Below are positions 1 through 7,521 of a stretch of DNA of 64,000 nucleotides, piece after piece. Source of the DNA: Palsa-504 sp963795795 (GTDB lineage: Bacteria; Actinomycetota; Actinomycetes; Streptosporangiales; Streptosporangiaceae). The notes under the pieces were generated by a model. That model made no database searches. It was not told the DNA's origin and worked only from the letters and a program-made list of their open reading frames with translations. A program made the translations under genes and the position numbers. The stretch lies in contig CAWCJS010000024.1 of NCBI GenBank assembly GCA_963795795.1, positions 124,001 to 188,000 of the forward strand, in the 5' to 3' direction. Position 1 is the stretch's first letter, and the number at the start of each line of letters is the position of its first letter.

Positions 1-120
1 CGTCCACTGGTCGTCGCGCAGCCTTGCGTGGTCGCCGGCCAGCGCACGCAAGTGCCGTTCAGCCTCGTCGCGCAGGCCCTGGTCGTTCTGCTCCGGCACC
101 GGTCGGTCTATATCGGCCAT
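1..120 (-). CDS. RecQ-like ATP-dependent DNA helicase, N-terminal 40 codons only
   Basis: A reading frame opens with ATG at position 120 on the minus strand and runs without a stop off the left edge. The visible protein begins MADIDRPVPEQ and contains EAERHLRALAG and HARLRDDQW. This closely resembles the segment that precedes the helicase core in actinobacterial RecQ-family helicases, where REDQW leads into the ATP-binding region. RecQ helicases unwind DNA 3' to 5' in repair and recombination. No helicase motif lies inside the window, so the call rests only on this short N-terminal signature. It is partial because of the window edge, not because it is broken. Confidence 0.6.
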   Translation of the reverse strand, partial: MADIDRPVPEQNDQGLRDEAERHLRALAGDHARLRDDQWT

Positions 121-454
121 GCCCCATTGCTACCAGGCGGCTACGACATCGGGTCAGATGAGGCGGTTGCCTCTCCAAAACCCGTCTGGTCGGCGCCAGC
201 TTGGCGGAGAACTGTCCTCGGTGCATGCGGTTCGGGGGGCATGACGCCCGACCGAGGCGCTGCTCCATAGCGCGGATCCGCGCGGCTCTGGCTCGCCGCC
301 GTCGCGCTTCGGCGTGCCTGGCCGCGGCCTTGGCCCGGTCCTGCTTCCTGCGGCGACGCTCTTGGCCATAATGGCTCCCGATCGGCTGCGGCTTCCGGCT
401 CTTATCTCCTGGGTGGCTTGGGTGGCGGCAAGATCATCACCGGTGGTGCACTGC
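121..454. other. Intergenic stretch without a convincing gene
   Basis: Several reading frames are open here, including a basic Arg/Lys-rich minus-strand one at about 250-400. None has a recognisable domain, a good ribosome binding site or family-like composition. It separates the recQ-like start from a dehydrogenase remnant and may be debris from past rearrangement. I see no RNA gene in it. Confidence 0.4.
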
Positions 455-583
455 CGGTTCGCCGAGGCGGACGAGATCGCCGCCGCGGTGGCGTTCCTGG
501 CCAGCGACGACTCCTCGTTCATCACCGCTTCGTCGTTCCTGGTCGACGGCGGGATCAGCGGCGCGTACGTGACGCCCCTGTAG
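455..583 (+). pseudogene. C-terminal remnant of a short-chain dehydrogenase/reductase
   Basis: The last 42 codons of the frame ending at 583 read EADEIAAAVAFLASDDSSFI and then LVDGGISGAYVTP. This is the classical SDR C-terminus: the segment 'peeiA.avaFLaSd.ssfitG..l.vDGG' that closes the cofactor and substrate pocket. The glycine normally following FIT is alanine-serine here. The Rossmann fold, catalytic Ser-Tyr-Lys and nucleotide-binding glycines that should lie about 200 residues upstream are absent, and the upstream frame is unrelated. It is therefore a truncated relic. It sits next to the TnpB element, so transposon-linked deletion is possible but unproven. Confidence 0.7.
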
Positions 584-708
584 GTCGCCAGCGGTTCATC
601 TGGCCTTTACCCGGCAACTGTATGGTTCGCCCAGGTAGGTACCACTTTGCTGCCAGGCGCGGGTAAATGACGGTGGCAGGCCATCCGTCGCACCAGGAAC
701 GCGAGGCC

Positions 709-860
709 TTGGCATCCTCCCTAGCCTGAAGGCGGGGATTCCAGCCGCTCGCGTCTGGTTAAGGAGGCAAGCAGTTGAGGTTCGCGGTTCGCAGGCCCGG
801 CAGCCCGGACGCCTCCCCGCGCAGTCACGGCGTGCCCCGCCGCGATGTTCCTGGCCGCGT
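709..860 (-). ncRNA. Putative omegaRNA (reRNA) scaffold at the tnpB 3' end
   Basis: In IS200/IS605-type elements the TnpB guide RNA is transcribed from the 3' end of tnpB through the right end of the element, and the guide is the flanking DNA just beyond. Reading the minus strand, the tnpB stop region holds TCCCCGCC-TTCA-GGCTAGGGAGGA, which folds into a hairpin, followed by GGATGCCAA at 717-709. This resembles the terminal hairpin and element end known from actinobacterial TnpB loci. If the boundary is right, the guide would start at 708 and read toward 689. The 5' limit (860) is a guess based on typical scaffold length. Inference only; no expression evidence. Confidence 0.4.
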
Positions 861-1950
861 TCACATCCGCGTGGCAGGCGAACCCGCAGGCCGTGCACAC
901 GAACCGCGCTTGGCTCTCGCGCGACCTCCCGTCCACGTGCCTGCACGCCGAGCACCGCTGGCTTGTGTACTGCGGGCTGACCTTCTCGACCCGGCCGGGA
1001 GCCTTGTCCTGCAGCCGGCGCACCAGCAGCCCCCAACCCGAGGCGAGGATCTCTCGGTTGAGCCCGGCCTTGGCCGCGACGTTCCGGCCGGGGTTGTCCT
1101 GCGTGCCTCGCGCGGATCGGGTCATGGTCCCGATCTGGAGGTCCTCGACGCGGATCACGTCGAACCTGCGGGCGATGCCGGTGCTGGCCTTCTCCGCCCA
1201 GTCCTTCCGCCGGTCGCTCTGACGCGCGCGCAGCCGGGCGATGGCGTGCTTGACCTGCGCGCGGCGGTTCGATCCCCGCTCGGCGCGGGCCAGTTTACGT
1301 TCCAGGCGGCGGATGCGCTGGCGCTCCCGCGAGGTCAGGCCCGGCACGTTCAGCAGGTCACCGGTCGACAGGGCCGCGGACACCGCCACGCCCCGGTCGA
1401 TGCCCACCGCCTGCCCATTGCCTGGCGCGGGGACCGGCTCGGGAATTGCCGCGAAAGCGACGTGCCACCGCCCGGCCCGATCCATGGTCACCCGGTAGGA
1501 CTTCACGCCCGGCGGCACCGGCCGCGACCAGCGGAACCGGACCCATCCCGCCTTCGGCACCCAGACCTCGCCGGTGTTCCGGCTGAGCCGCCGTATGTCC
1601 CATTGCCGACCGCGCTTGCCCACGATCCGGAATCCCTCGTCCCGGCCGGCCTTGCGCCAGGTCGGCCGCCGGGCCGGGTTGCCTGGGTCGAAGAATGCCG
1701 TCAGCGCTTGGGCGAAGTCGCGCAGCGCCTGCTGCTGCACCGTCTGGGAGCCGGCGGCCAGCCAGGGGTTCTCGGCGCGGGCGGCGGTGAGCTGCCGGCA
1801 CTGCTCCAGGTAGCCCGGCGCGCCCGCCCGGCCAGGGCGCCAGTGCGCATGCTGCTCCACGGCCAGGTTCCAGGTGAACCGGGCGTGGCCGCAGTGGTCC
1901 CGCAGCACCGCCTCCTGGGCGGGGGTGGGAAGCAGCCGGTACCGCGACAT
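721..1950 (-). CDS. tnpB: TnpB, RNA-guided DNA endonuclease of an IS200/IS605-family element
   Basis: A complete 409-residue protein of the usual TnpB length. The N-terminus (RYRLLPTPAQEAVL) is the family's standard OrfB start. The split RuvC nuclease is intact: the first Asp is in GIDRG (D185), the Glu in RVEDLQ (E269) and the last Asp in HADVNAARN (D362). A four-cysteine zinc ribbon (C333, C336, C352, C355) lies between the last two. TnpB uses an omegaRNA to cut DNA next to a short TAM motif and helps keep the element in place. No TnpA transposase (Y1 type) is adjacent, so the element is an orphan tnpB that may need a transposase in trans. All catalytic residues are present, so it may be active. 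It lies upstream of, and antisense to, the MoxR operon. Confidence 0.93.
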   Translation of the reverse strand: MSRYRLLPTPAQEAVLRDHCGHARFTWNLAVEQHAHWRPGRAGAPGYLEQCRQLTAARAENPWLAAGSQTVQQQALRDFAQALTAFFDPGNPARRPTWRKAGRDEGFRIVGKRGRQWDIRRLSRNTGEVWVPKAGWVRFRWSRPVPPGVKSYRVTMDRAGRWHVAFAAIPEPVPAPGNGQAVGIDRGVAVSAALSTGDLLNVPGLTSRERQRIRRLERKLARAERGSNRRAQVKHAIARLRARQSDRRKDWAEKASTGIARRFDVIRVEDLQIGTMTRSARGTQDNPGRNVAAKAGLNREILASGWGLLVRRLQDKAPGRVEKVSPQYTSQRCSACRHVDGRSRESQARFVCTACGFACHADVNAARNIAAGHAVTARGGVRAAGPANREPQLLASLTRRERLESPPSG

Positions 1951-1991
1951 GCGAACATAATAGCGAACAGCACCGACATTTCTGCGGAGGT

Positions 1992-2026
1992 GAAGCGGCG
2001 CTTCCGCCCCGGCCAGAAGGCCGGGG
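1992..2026. repeat. Two hairpins at the 5' flank of tnpB
   Basis: Positions 2007-2026 form a perfect 8-bp stem with a 4-base loop (CCCCGGCC-AGAA-GGCCGGGG). Next to it, 1992-2004 forms a smaller stem (GAAGC-GGC-GCTTC) on the tnpB-proximal side. Read on the tnpB strand, the large hairpin (GAGACCCCGGCCTTCTGG...) resembles the hairpin at the tnpB 3' end (GAATCCCCGCCTTCAGG...). It may be the left end of the element, or the leftover right end of a second, lost copy. Confidence 0.55.
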
Positions 2027-2045
2027 TCTCCACGCCGCGATCCTG

Positions 2046-2642
2046 ATGACCAGCCGCCAGCCGGGAATCATGCCGCCGGGGACCGCCGACCACGCAGGTC
2101 CGCGGTGGCCGGTGCTGGCGTTGCCGGTTACGGTGCTGATCATCGCGGGGCTGGCCGGGCTGCTGGATGAGGTAACCGCGCCGCGGTGGGACGGGCCGCT
2201 GCACGGTGATCCGGTGGCCGTCGGGGTGGCGCTGGAGATCGTGCTCGGGATCATGCTCGTGCTCACGATTCGGCGTCTGGCGACGACCAGGGCGCGCGCC
2301 GGGACGGTCAAGGCGGTGCGGGCCAGCGCCGTGGCGGTCAAGCTGCGCCAGGTGCTCGTCGTGATGCTCGGCGCTGGGATGATCGCGGTCGGGGTGACCA
2401 TACCCGTCGGCCTGCATCAGCACGTGTTCTCCAGGCCGACCGGGGCGCTGCCGGGTCGGGTCGACCGGCGCGGCGTACTGCTCCTCGGCCACGGCGCCGG
2501 AACGGCGCTTCTCTTTCACCTGCTCGGCCTCCATCTCCACCTGACCGCCTACCTGCTGTACGGGCTGCTCGCCTTGGTGTTCCTGGGCGTGGTGATGCTG
2601 CGCGTCTGGTGGGTTCGGCAGTACCGGCCTCGTCCAGGATGA
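2046..2642 (+). CDS. Polytopic membrane protein, probable N-terminal half of a split DUF4129 protein
   Basis: A 198-residue hydrophobic protein with about four membrane segments (roughly residues 22-42, 57-75, 100-120 and 155-188). DUF4129 proteins of MoxR/DUF58 operons normally carry membrane segments at the N-terminus and the DUF4129 domain at the C-terminus of one chain. Here the DUF4129 part lies in a different frame 25 bases downstream, so this ORF is either a free-standing membrane partner or the front of a frameshifted gene. The start ATG has only a weak ribosome binding site; ATG 2070 is an alternative. Its function is inferred from the operon; the sequence has no catalytic motif. Confidence 0.6.
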   Translation: MTSRQPGIMPPGTADHAGPRWPVLALPVTVLIIAGLAGLLDEVTAPRWDGPLHGDPVAVGVALEIVLGIMLVLTIRRLATTRARAGTVKAVRASAVAVKLRQVLVVMLGAGMIAVGVTIPVGLHQHVFSRPTGALPGRVDRRGVLLLGHGAGTALLFHLLGLHLHLTAYLLYGLLALVFLGVVMLRVWWVRQYRPRPG

Positions 2643-2667
2643 CAGGGCTTACTAGTTACCTCGAGAT

Positions 2668-3054
2668 GTGCCGGACTCGCAGGACCTGCTGAAGGTCGTG
2701 GAGTCGGGCCGGTCGGCGCTGCGCGCCTTCGATGACGCGCGGGCCGCCATCATCGCGTGCTACGTGGCCATGGAAGCGGGCCTGGACGAACACGGCGCGG
2801 CCAGGGTCATCGCCGATACGCCCGACGAGCTGCTGACGCGGGCTACGGCTATGGGGGTCGTGCGTGGCACCGCCGCGGCGCGGCTGACGGCGCTGTTCTA
2901 CGAGGCCCGGTTCTCCAGCCATCCCATGGACCGCGGGCACCGTGACGCGGCCGGGCAGGCCCTCGCCGAGCTGGCCGCCGAGCTGGCCGAGGCCCAGGCG
3001 GCCAGGACCCAGGCCTCCTGGAGCCGGGCGAAGCGGAGCGGGGTGCTCGCGTGA
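2668..3054 (+). CDS. DUF4129 domain protein
   Basis: A 128-residue soluble protein matching the DUF4129 domain. The diagnostic stretch runs from AIIACYVAMEAGL through DTPDELLTRAT and VVRGTAAARLTALFYEARFS to HPMDRGHRDAA. The domain is almost always found at the C-terminus of membrane proteins encoded beside MoxR ATPase and DUF58 genes; its biochemical role is unknown. The best start is GTG 2668 (VPDSQDLL); an in-frame TAG at 2653 blocks any upstream start. The preceding ORF has the membrane part in frame 0 while this is frame 1, consistent with a single extra base between them. Its stop overlaps the next gene's GTG by three bases, so translation is probably coupled. Confidence 0.75.
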   Translation: MPDSQDLLKVVESGRSALRAFDDARAAIIACYVAMEAGLDEHGAARVIADTPDELLTRATAMGVVRGTAAARLTALFYEARFSSHPMDRGHRDAAGQALAELAAELAEAQAARTQASWSRAKRSGVLA

Positions 3055-3647
3055 TCAGCCCTATGCGTAGGAGCGGCCTGGGCCGGGGCCGCGGGGAACG
3101 CTTGGACGGCGACGAGGCGATCAGCGCCTGGCGGGGGGCCAGGCCGGAACTCGCCATCGGCGCGGTGCTGGTCGCCGCGGCTGGTGCGGCGGGGTACCTG
3201 ATGGCCGGCTGGGCGGGACTGGTCGCGGTGGTTACCGTGGCCGCGGCGGTCGCGCTGGCCGCGCTGCGCGCCGTGCTGCCGAGGCTGCCACCGGATCAGG
3301 CCAAGACGGCCAGGAAGAAGCCGACGGCCCGGGCGTTGAGCGGCTACACCCAGCGCCTGTACGTACTGGAGAACGGGATAAGCAGCTTGGCCGCATACAA
3401 CGGCGAGCTGCGGCCGGTGCTCGAGCACCTGCTGGCGGCTCGGCTGGCGCAACGCCACGGCGTGCACCTGTACCAGGACCCCGCGGCCGCCCGCGCCCTG
3501 CTGTGCCGGGACTCCCGCGACGCCGATCTGTGGGCCTGGATCGACCCGGCGACCAGGCCGAAGGAATCCCCGCGAGGCCACGCTGAGCGGTCCGGCATCC
3601 CCAGGCGCACGCTCGCGCGCCTGATTGACCGATTGGAGATCCTTTGA
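3051..3647 (+). CDS. Membrane protein of the MoxR/DUF58 operon
   Basis: A 198-residue protein with two membrane helices in the first half (about residues 35-52 and 55-75, rich in Ala/Val/Gly) and a soluble, basic second half. I do not recognise a named domain. It starts at GTG 3051, overlapping the DUF4129 stop (GTGA), and its own stop overlaps the TTG start of the MoxR gene, so it is firmly inside the operon. Small membrane proteins in this position are common in actinobacterial MoxR clusters and may anchor the ATPase complex; that is inference from context only. Confidence 0.7.
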   Translation: MISPMRRSGLGRGRGERLDGDEAISAWRGARPELAIGAVLVAAAGAAGYLMAGWAGLVAVVTVAAAVALAALRAVLPRLPPDQAKTARKKPTARALSGYTQRLYVLENGISSLAAYNGELRPVLEHLLAARLAQRHGVHLYQDPAAARALLCRDSRDADLWAWIDPATRPKESPRGHAERSGIPRRTLARLIDRLEIL

Positions 3648-4651
3648 CTATCCCGACGGGGGCGACGGGACAGGCCGCGCGGGTGTGCACGGCCATCCTG
3701 GACGAGATCGAGCGCGCGGTCGTAGGGCGCCGCCGGACGCTGGAGCTGGTGCTGATCGGCATCCTGGCCGGCGGGCACGTGCTGCTCGAAGACCTGCCCG
3801 GGCTGGGCAAGACCCTCATTGCGCGGTCGTTCGCGAGGGTGCTCGGCCTGGACTTCGCCCGCATCCAGTTCACCCCGGACCTGCTGCCCTCCGACGTGGT
3901 CGGCGCCACGCTCTACGATCAGCGCTCGGCCGAGATGGTGTTCCGGCCGGGACCCGTGTTCACCCAGCTGCTGCTGGCCGACGAGATCAACCGGACGCCG
4001 CCGAAGACCCAGGCGGCGCTGCTGGAGGCCATGGGCGAGGGCCAGGTCAGCGTGGACGGTCATACCCGGAGGCTGCCCCAGCCGTTCATCGTCCTGGCGA
4101 CCGACAACCCGATCGAGTACGAGGGCACCTATGAACTCCCCGAGGCGCAGCTCGACCGGTTCCTGATGCGGCTGCGGCTGGGCTACATGACGACCAGCGA
4201 CGAAACGGCCATGCTTTCGCGCCGGGTAGCCCGGGCCGGGGACGACGTAGAGCTCAGGCCGGTCACCAGCCCGGACGGGGTGCTCGCCATGCGCAGGACG
4301 CTCGAGCAGGTGGAGATCAGCGCCGACCTGCTCGACTACGTCGTGGCGATCGTCGGTGCGACCAGGCGCGACTCGCAGGTCCAGGTGGGCGCCAGCCCGC
4401 GCGGCGGCCTGGCGCTGGTCCAGCTAGCTCGCGGCCAGGCGCTGCTCAACCAGCGCGACTACGTGATTCCCGACGACATCAAGCAGGTGGCGGTACCGGC
4501 TCTGGCGCACCGGGTCACCCTCCGGCCGGAGCTGTGGGTGCGCCAGGTCTCCTCCGACGACGTCATGGCCAGGCTGCTGGCGGCGGTGCCGACGCCGCAA
4601 ACCGACCCGAACGCGCGAGCGGACGGCCAGGCCCGGGCCGTGGCCGGCTGA
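3644..4651 (+). CDS. moxR: MoxR-family AAA+ ATPase
   Basis: A 335-residue AAA+ protein of normal MoxR size. Walker A is LPGLGKT (about residues 51-57), Walker B is LLLADEINR (109-117), and the sensor-1 region is ATDNPIEYEGTY, where most family members have ATQNP, so the polar sensor residue is Asp instead of Gln. The LPEAQLDRF motif with the arginine finger follows. MoxR ATPases act as chaperones that help assemble or activate partner complexes, typically together with DUF58 and von Willebrand-like proteins. The start is TTG 3644, overlapping the previous stop. The last base of its stop codon is the first base of the DUF58 ATG, so the two are translationally coupled. Confidence 0.93.
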   Translation: MTIPTGATGQAARVCTAILDEIERAVVGRRRTLELVLIGILAGGHVLLEDLPGLGKTLIARSFARVLGLDFARIQFTPDLLPSDVVGATLYDQRSAEMVFRPGPVFTQLLLADEINRTPPKTQAALLEAMGEGQVSVDGHTRRLPQPFIVLATDNPIEYEGTYELPEAQLDRFLMRLRLGYMTTSDETAMLSRRVARAGDDVELRPVTSPDGVLAMRRTLEQVEISADLLDYVVAIVGATRRDSQVQVGASPRGGLALVQLARGQALLNQRDYVIPDDIKQVAVPALAHRVTLRPELWVRQVSSDDVMARLLAAVPTPQTDPNARADGQARAVAG

Positions 4652-5958
4652 TGTCAGTCGCGATCGTCCCGGACGATCCGCTGCTGCGCGAGCCCGGTCA
4701 CCAGCTCGAGCTGGTCTGGAGGTCGTCGCGGCACGCGCGCCGGCTGCTCACGTTGAGCCTGGCGGGGGTGGTCATCGCCTTGCTGGCCGGGCGTCCAGAG
4801 TTCGCGGGCGTGGCGGCTCCTGCGCTGCTGCTGCTCGCGGCCGGACGGACGCAGCGGCGTCCCGCCCGGATCGTCGTGCGGGTGCGGCTGAGTGCCGGGC
4901 GGGCCCTCGAGGGCGAGGCGGTCACCCTGGAGGTGCGGTCGGAAGGGCAGGGTGACAGGCAGGTCCGGTGGGTGCTGCACCCGGGCGCGCAGATCAATCC
5001 GGGCGACGTCACCACCGCCGACGGGGCGCAGGCACGCTTCACGCTCGCGGCCGAACACTGGGGGCGGAGGCGGATCGGCACCATGGGCGTGGTGGTGCGC
5101 GACCCGTGGCGGCTGGCCGAGGGGCACCTGAGCGTGATACTGCCCGTGCTCGACTTCTACCCCGGGCCGACGGACCAGCGGACCACGGTGGTGCTCAGGC
5201 GGCTCCCGAACCGGGTCGGCGAGCATCCGGCCCGCACCGCGGGAAAGGGCATCGAATTCTTCGGCGTCCGCGAGTACCTGCCGGGCGACCGGCAGCGCAG
5301 CATCAACTGGCCGGCCAGCACCCGGCGCGGGCGGTTGCAGGTGAACACCTTCGCCACCGAGCGCTCGCAGGACGTGGTGCTGCTGGCCGACGCCACGTCG
5401 GACGTGGGCGAACCGGGATCATCCGCCCTTGACCTGGCGCTGCGCGGCGCGGCCGCCTCGGCCCGCGCCTACCTGGAGGGCCGGGATCGAGTCGGGGTGA
5501 TCACCTACCAGTGGAGCGGGGTCAGCTGGCTCGCGCCCAGACTCGGCCGACGTCAACTGGACCGGATCATCGTCTCGATGATGACCAGCCGTCCGCTGGC
5601 TAGCAGGGCGGGCTGGGCTCGCGGCGCGAGCTCCGGTCGGCTGCCTCGGGCCGCGCTACCGCCCGGCGCCCTGATCGTGGTGTTCAGCCCGCTGCTTGAC
5701 CAGCGCTTCGTCGAGACGCTGCGGAACATGCGGGAACGCGGGTTCACCATGCTGGTGGTAGACGTGCTCAACGCCGAGCCGCCGGCTCGGCGGCGCAACG
5801 AGGAACGGATGGCGAGGCAGATCTGGCAGATGGAGAAGGAGGCGATCAGGTTCTCGCTGCACGAGCTCGGCGTCCCGGTGGTGCATTGGGACGGGGCTGC
5901 GTCCCTGGACCTGCCGCTGGCCGCGTACGTCCGCCGCCCGCTGGCGGCCCGCCGGTGA
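4651..5958 (+). CDS. DUF58 domain protein
   Basis: A 435-residue protein with two membrane helices near the N-terminus (residues 28-62) and then a long soluble part. The DUF58 signature is clear at 5236-5360: the protein reads GIEFFGVREYLPGDRQRSIN, then WPASTRRGRL and FATERSQDVVLLADAT. The ADAT(S) segment resembles the first metal-binding loop of von Willebrand A domains. DUF58 proteins are the standard partners of MoxR ATPases and have been linked to envelope integrity and stress. The start ATG 4651 shares a base with the MoxR stop (TGATG). The stop overlaps the next gene's GTG. Confidence 0.9.
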   Translation: MSVAIVPDDPLLREPGHQLELVWRSSRHARRLLTLSLAGVVIALLAGRPEFAGVAAPALLLLAAGRTQRRPARIVVRVRLSAGRALEGEAVTLEVRSEGQGDRQVRWVLHPGAQINPGDVTTADGAQARFTLAAEHWGRRRIGTMGVVVRDPWRLAEGHLSVILPVLDFYPGPTDQRTTVVLRRLPNRVGEHPARTAGKGIEFFGVREYLPGDRQRSINWPASTRRGRLQVNTFATERSQDVVLLADATSDVGEPGSSALDLALRGAAASARAYLEGRDRVGVITYQWSGVSWLAPRLGRRQLDRIIVSMMTSRPLASRAGWARGASSGRLPRAALPPGALIVVFSPLLDQRFVETLRNMRERGFTMLVVDVLNAEPPARRRNEERMARQIWQMEKEAIRFSLHELGVPVVHWDGAASLDLPLAAYVRRPLAARR

Positions 5959-6683
5959 GCCGGGCGGGCGGCCGCGGGGCCGCGGTGCTGCCCGGTTCCG
6001 GCCTGCTCGGTCCTGGGCCGCTTGGTCCCGGGCCGCCCGGTCCCGGGCTGCTCGGTCCCGGGCTGCTCGGTCCCGGGCTGCTCGGGGCGGGGTGCGTGGT
6101 GTGGGCCGCCGCGCCGCTGGTCCACACGGGTTACCTGACCATCGCGCTGGCCGTGGCCAGCCTGTGCGTGGTGGCGGGCACGCTGCGGCTGGCCCTGGCC
6201 GAGATCGCGGTGCCGGAAGAGGTCTGGATGTCGACGGCCGCGACGCAGTTCTGGGTCAGGTTCCTGAAGGCCGTCCGGCTGGTGCCGTGGGAGGAGGGCG
6301 CCGTCGTCGCCGTCTTGTGGTTGGAGGTACTGCATCCGGCCCGGCCGTGGCACACGGCGATGCTCGGCGCCGCGCTGATCGCCTACCTGCTGGCGGCCCA
6401 TCTGGCCGAGTCGGGGGCCTCCCCCCGGATGCTCCGGCCGCAGGTCCGCGTGCTAGCCCTCGGCGCGGGCCTGCTCGCGCTCGGCGCCGGGGCCGGGATG
6501 TTGCCCGCGGCTGGCCCGAGGGCCGGCTCGGCGCTGCTGAGGCTGGTGGCGGCGGGCGCGCTGATCATCGCGGCCGTCCTGGTGCTGCCGTACGTGGCGC
6601 GCGGGGAAGCCCGCAGGCCAGAGGGTCCCCCGCTGACCCGGGACGCTCAGATCCGGCCCGGTGATCAGGGGAGGTCAGCTTGA
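5955..6683 (+). CDS. Membrane protein with GPGLL repeats, last gene of the MoxR operon
   Basis: A 242-residue protein starting at GTG 5955 (GTGA overlap with the DUF58 stop). Residues 15-45 are a run of near-identical pentapeptides (GLLGP/GPGLL) encoded by a 15-bp tandem repeat. Several membrane helices follow (about 47-75, 110-150 and 158-215). I do not recognise a named family. Position and coupling suggest an integral membrane subunit of the MoxR/DUF58/DUF4129 system. Its end overlaps the convergent VKOR gene by nine bases. Confidence 0.7.
   Translation: MSRAGGRGAAVLPGSGLLGPGPLGPGPPGPGLLGPGLLGPGLLGAGCVVWAAAPLVHTGYLTIALAVASLCVVAGTLRLALAEIAVPEEVWMSTAATQFWVRFLKAVRLVPWEEGAVVAVLWLEVLHPARPWHTAMLGAALIAYLLAAHLAESGASPRMLRPQVRVLALGAGLLALGAGAGMLPAAGPRAGSALLRLVAAGALIIAAVLVLPYVARGEARRPEGPPLTRDAQIRPGDQGRSA
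6003..6077 (+). repeat. Five tandem 15-bp repeats coding for GPGLL units
   Basis: Units of the form CTGCTCGGTCCCGGG repeat five times with small changes, and a partial sixth follows at 6078. The 15-bp period keeps the frame, so copy-number changes would lengthen or shorten the protein's N-terminal tract by five residues at a time. Confidence 0.85.
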
Positions 6684-7457
6684 GGATCGGGCTCGGCCGA
6701 TACCCCAGGTCGCGGCGGCGAATACGGTCAGGACGAAGAGGATGAACGTGAGCACGTGCACGCTGGTGCAGTACAGGCAGATACTGCCGATGATGAACAG
6801 CTCCGCGTAGAGCAGGTACAGCACGAAGCCCACGCCGGCGATGAGCGAGGCGATCCTGACCAGGTTCACCTCGCGCCGGGTCGCCCGCCATGCCCACGGG
6901 CTCATGATTGCCACCATGAACACGTAGAAGGCCAGCCCCAGGACGGCCACCGGGATCCCGAACACGTACGACTGCGCGCTGGTGGTCACCTTCGTGCAGT
7001 TCACCAGCCCGCCGGTCTCATTGCACCCGGCCAGCGTCGCCTCGGTGAAGTGCGCGATGGTCAGGTAGGTCGAGACGCCGAGGCCGGCCAGGGCCACCAG
7101 CCACGTGGTCAGCCGCAGCCACAGCGGGACCGGCGACTCGCCGGGCGAGAAGACGCCGGCCAGCCCGGCCCGCACCTTCGCCAGCAGGCCGCCCGGTGCC
7201 GCGGGGGCGCTGACCGTGGAGGGCTTCGCCTGGCCGTTAGTGCGGGTATTTGGGCCCACGCCGTTCGCGCCGGTCCGGACCGCGGGCCCGGTCTTGGTCG
7301 CGGTAGCGCTCTTGACTACCGCAGGCTGCTTGACCGCCGCCCCGCCTGACCTGGTCGCGGTGCCGCCCCGGCTGGTGCGGTCGGCCGCCGCGTTGCCGCT
7401 CCGGGCCGCGGCCCGAGCACGGGCGTTCCTGGCGCGGCTTGACTTCGACGCTGTCAT
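6675..7457 (-). CDS. Vitamin K epoxide reductase (VKOR) family membrane protein
   Basis: A 260-residue protein. The first ~90 residues are disordered, Ala/Arg/Lys/Thr-rich and cytoplasmic-looking. A four-helix VKOR core follows, with the loop cysteine pair (C145 and C154, in GCNETGGLVNC) and the active-site CLYC (227-230) in a membrane helix. Bacterial VKORs re-oxidise DsbA-like proteins using quinone and so drive disulfide formation outside the membrane; this is well established in mycobacteria. The next gene upstream on the same strand encodes a membrane-anchored CPYC protein, a plausible redox partner. The long N-terminal tail is unusual, and a later start cannot be excluded. Confidence 0.9.
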   Translation of the reverse strand: MTASKSSRARNARARAAARSGNAAADRTSRGGTATRSGGAAVKQPAVVKSATATKTGPAVRTGANGVGPNTRTNGQAKPSTVSAPAAPGGLLAKVRAGLAGVFSPGESPVPLWLRLTTWLVALAGLGVSTYLTIAHFTEATLAGCNETGGLVNCTKVTTSAQSYVFGIPVAVLGLAFYVFMVAIMSPWAWRATRREVNLVRIASLIAGVGFVLYLLYAELFIIGSICLYCTSVHVLTFILFVLTVFAAATWGIGRARSSS

Positions 7458-7521
7458 CCGGGATTCGCCTCCGGTGGTTCTCGCGGCTGCTGGCCTGACG
7501 CTCGATTCTATCCGGGCCAGG

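Noticed and set aside
1255..1285. tRNA T-loop-like GGTTCGATCCC
   Set aside because: It lies inside tnpB and no acceptor or anticodon stem can be built around it. No tRNA was found in the window.
775..2046. Long plus-strand frame opposite tnpB
   Set aside because: It is Arg/Pro/Gly-rich without family features, while the minus frame is a complete TnpB with all catalytic residues.
4534..4650. Longer start of the DUF58 protein
   Set aside because: It overlaps the end of moxR; ATG 4651 shares the MoxR stop and gives the normal N-terminus.
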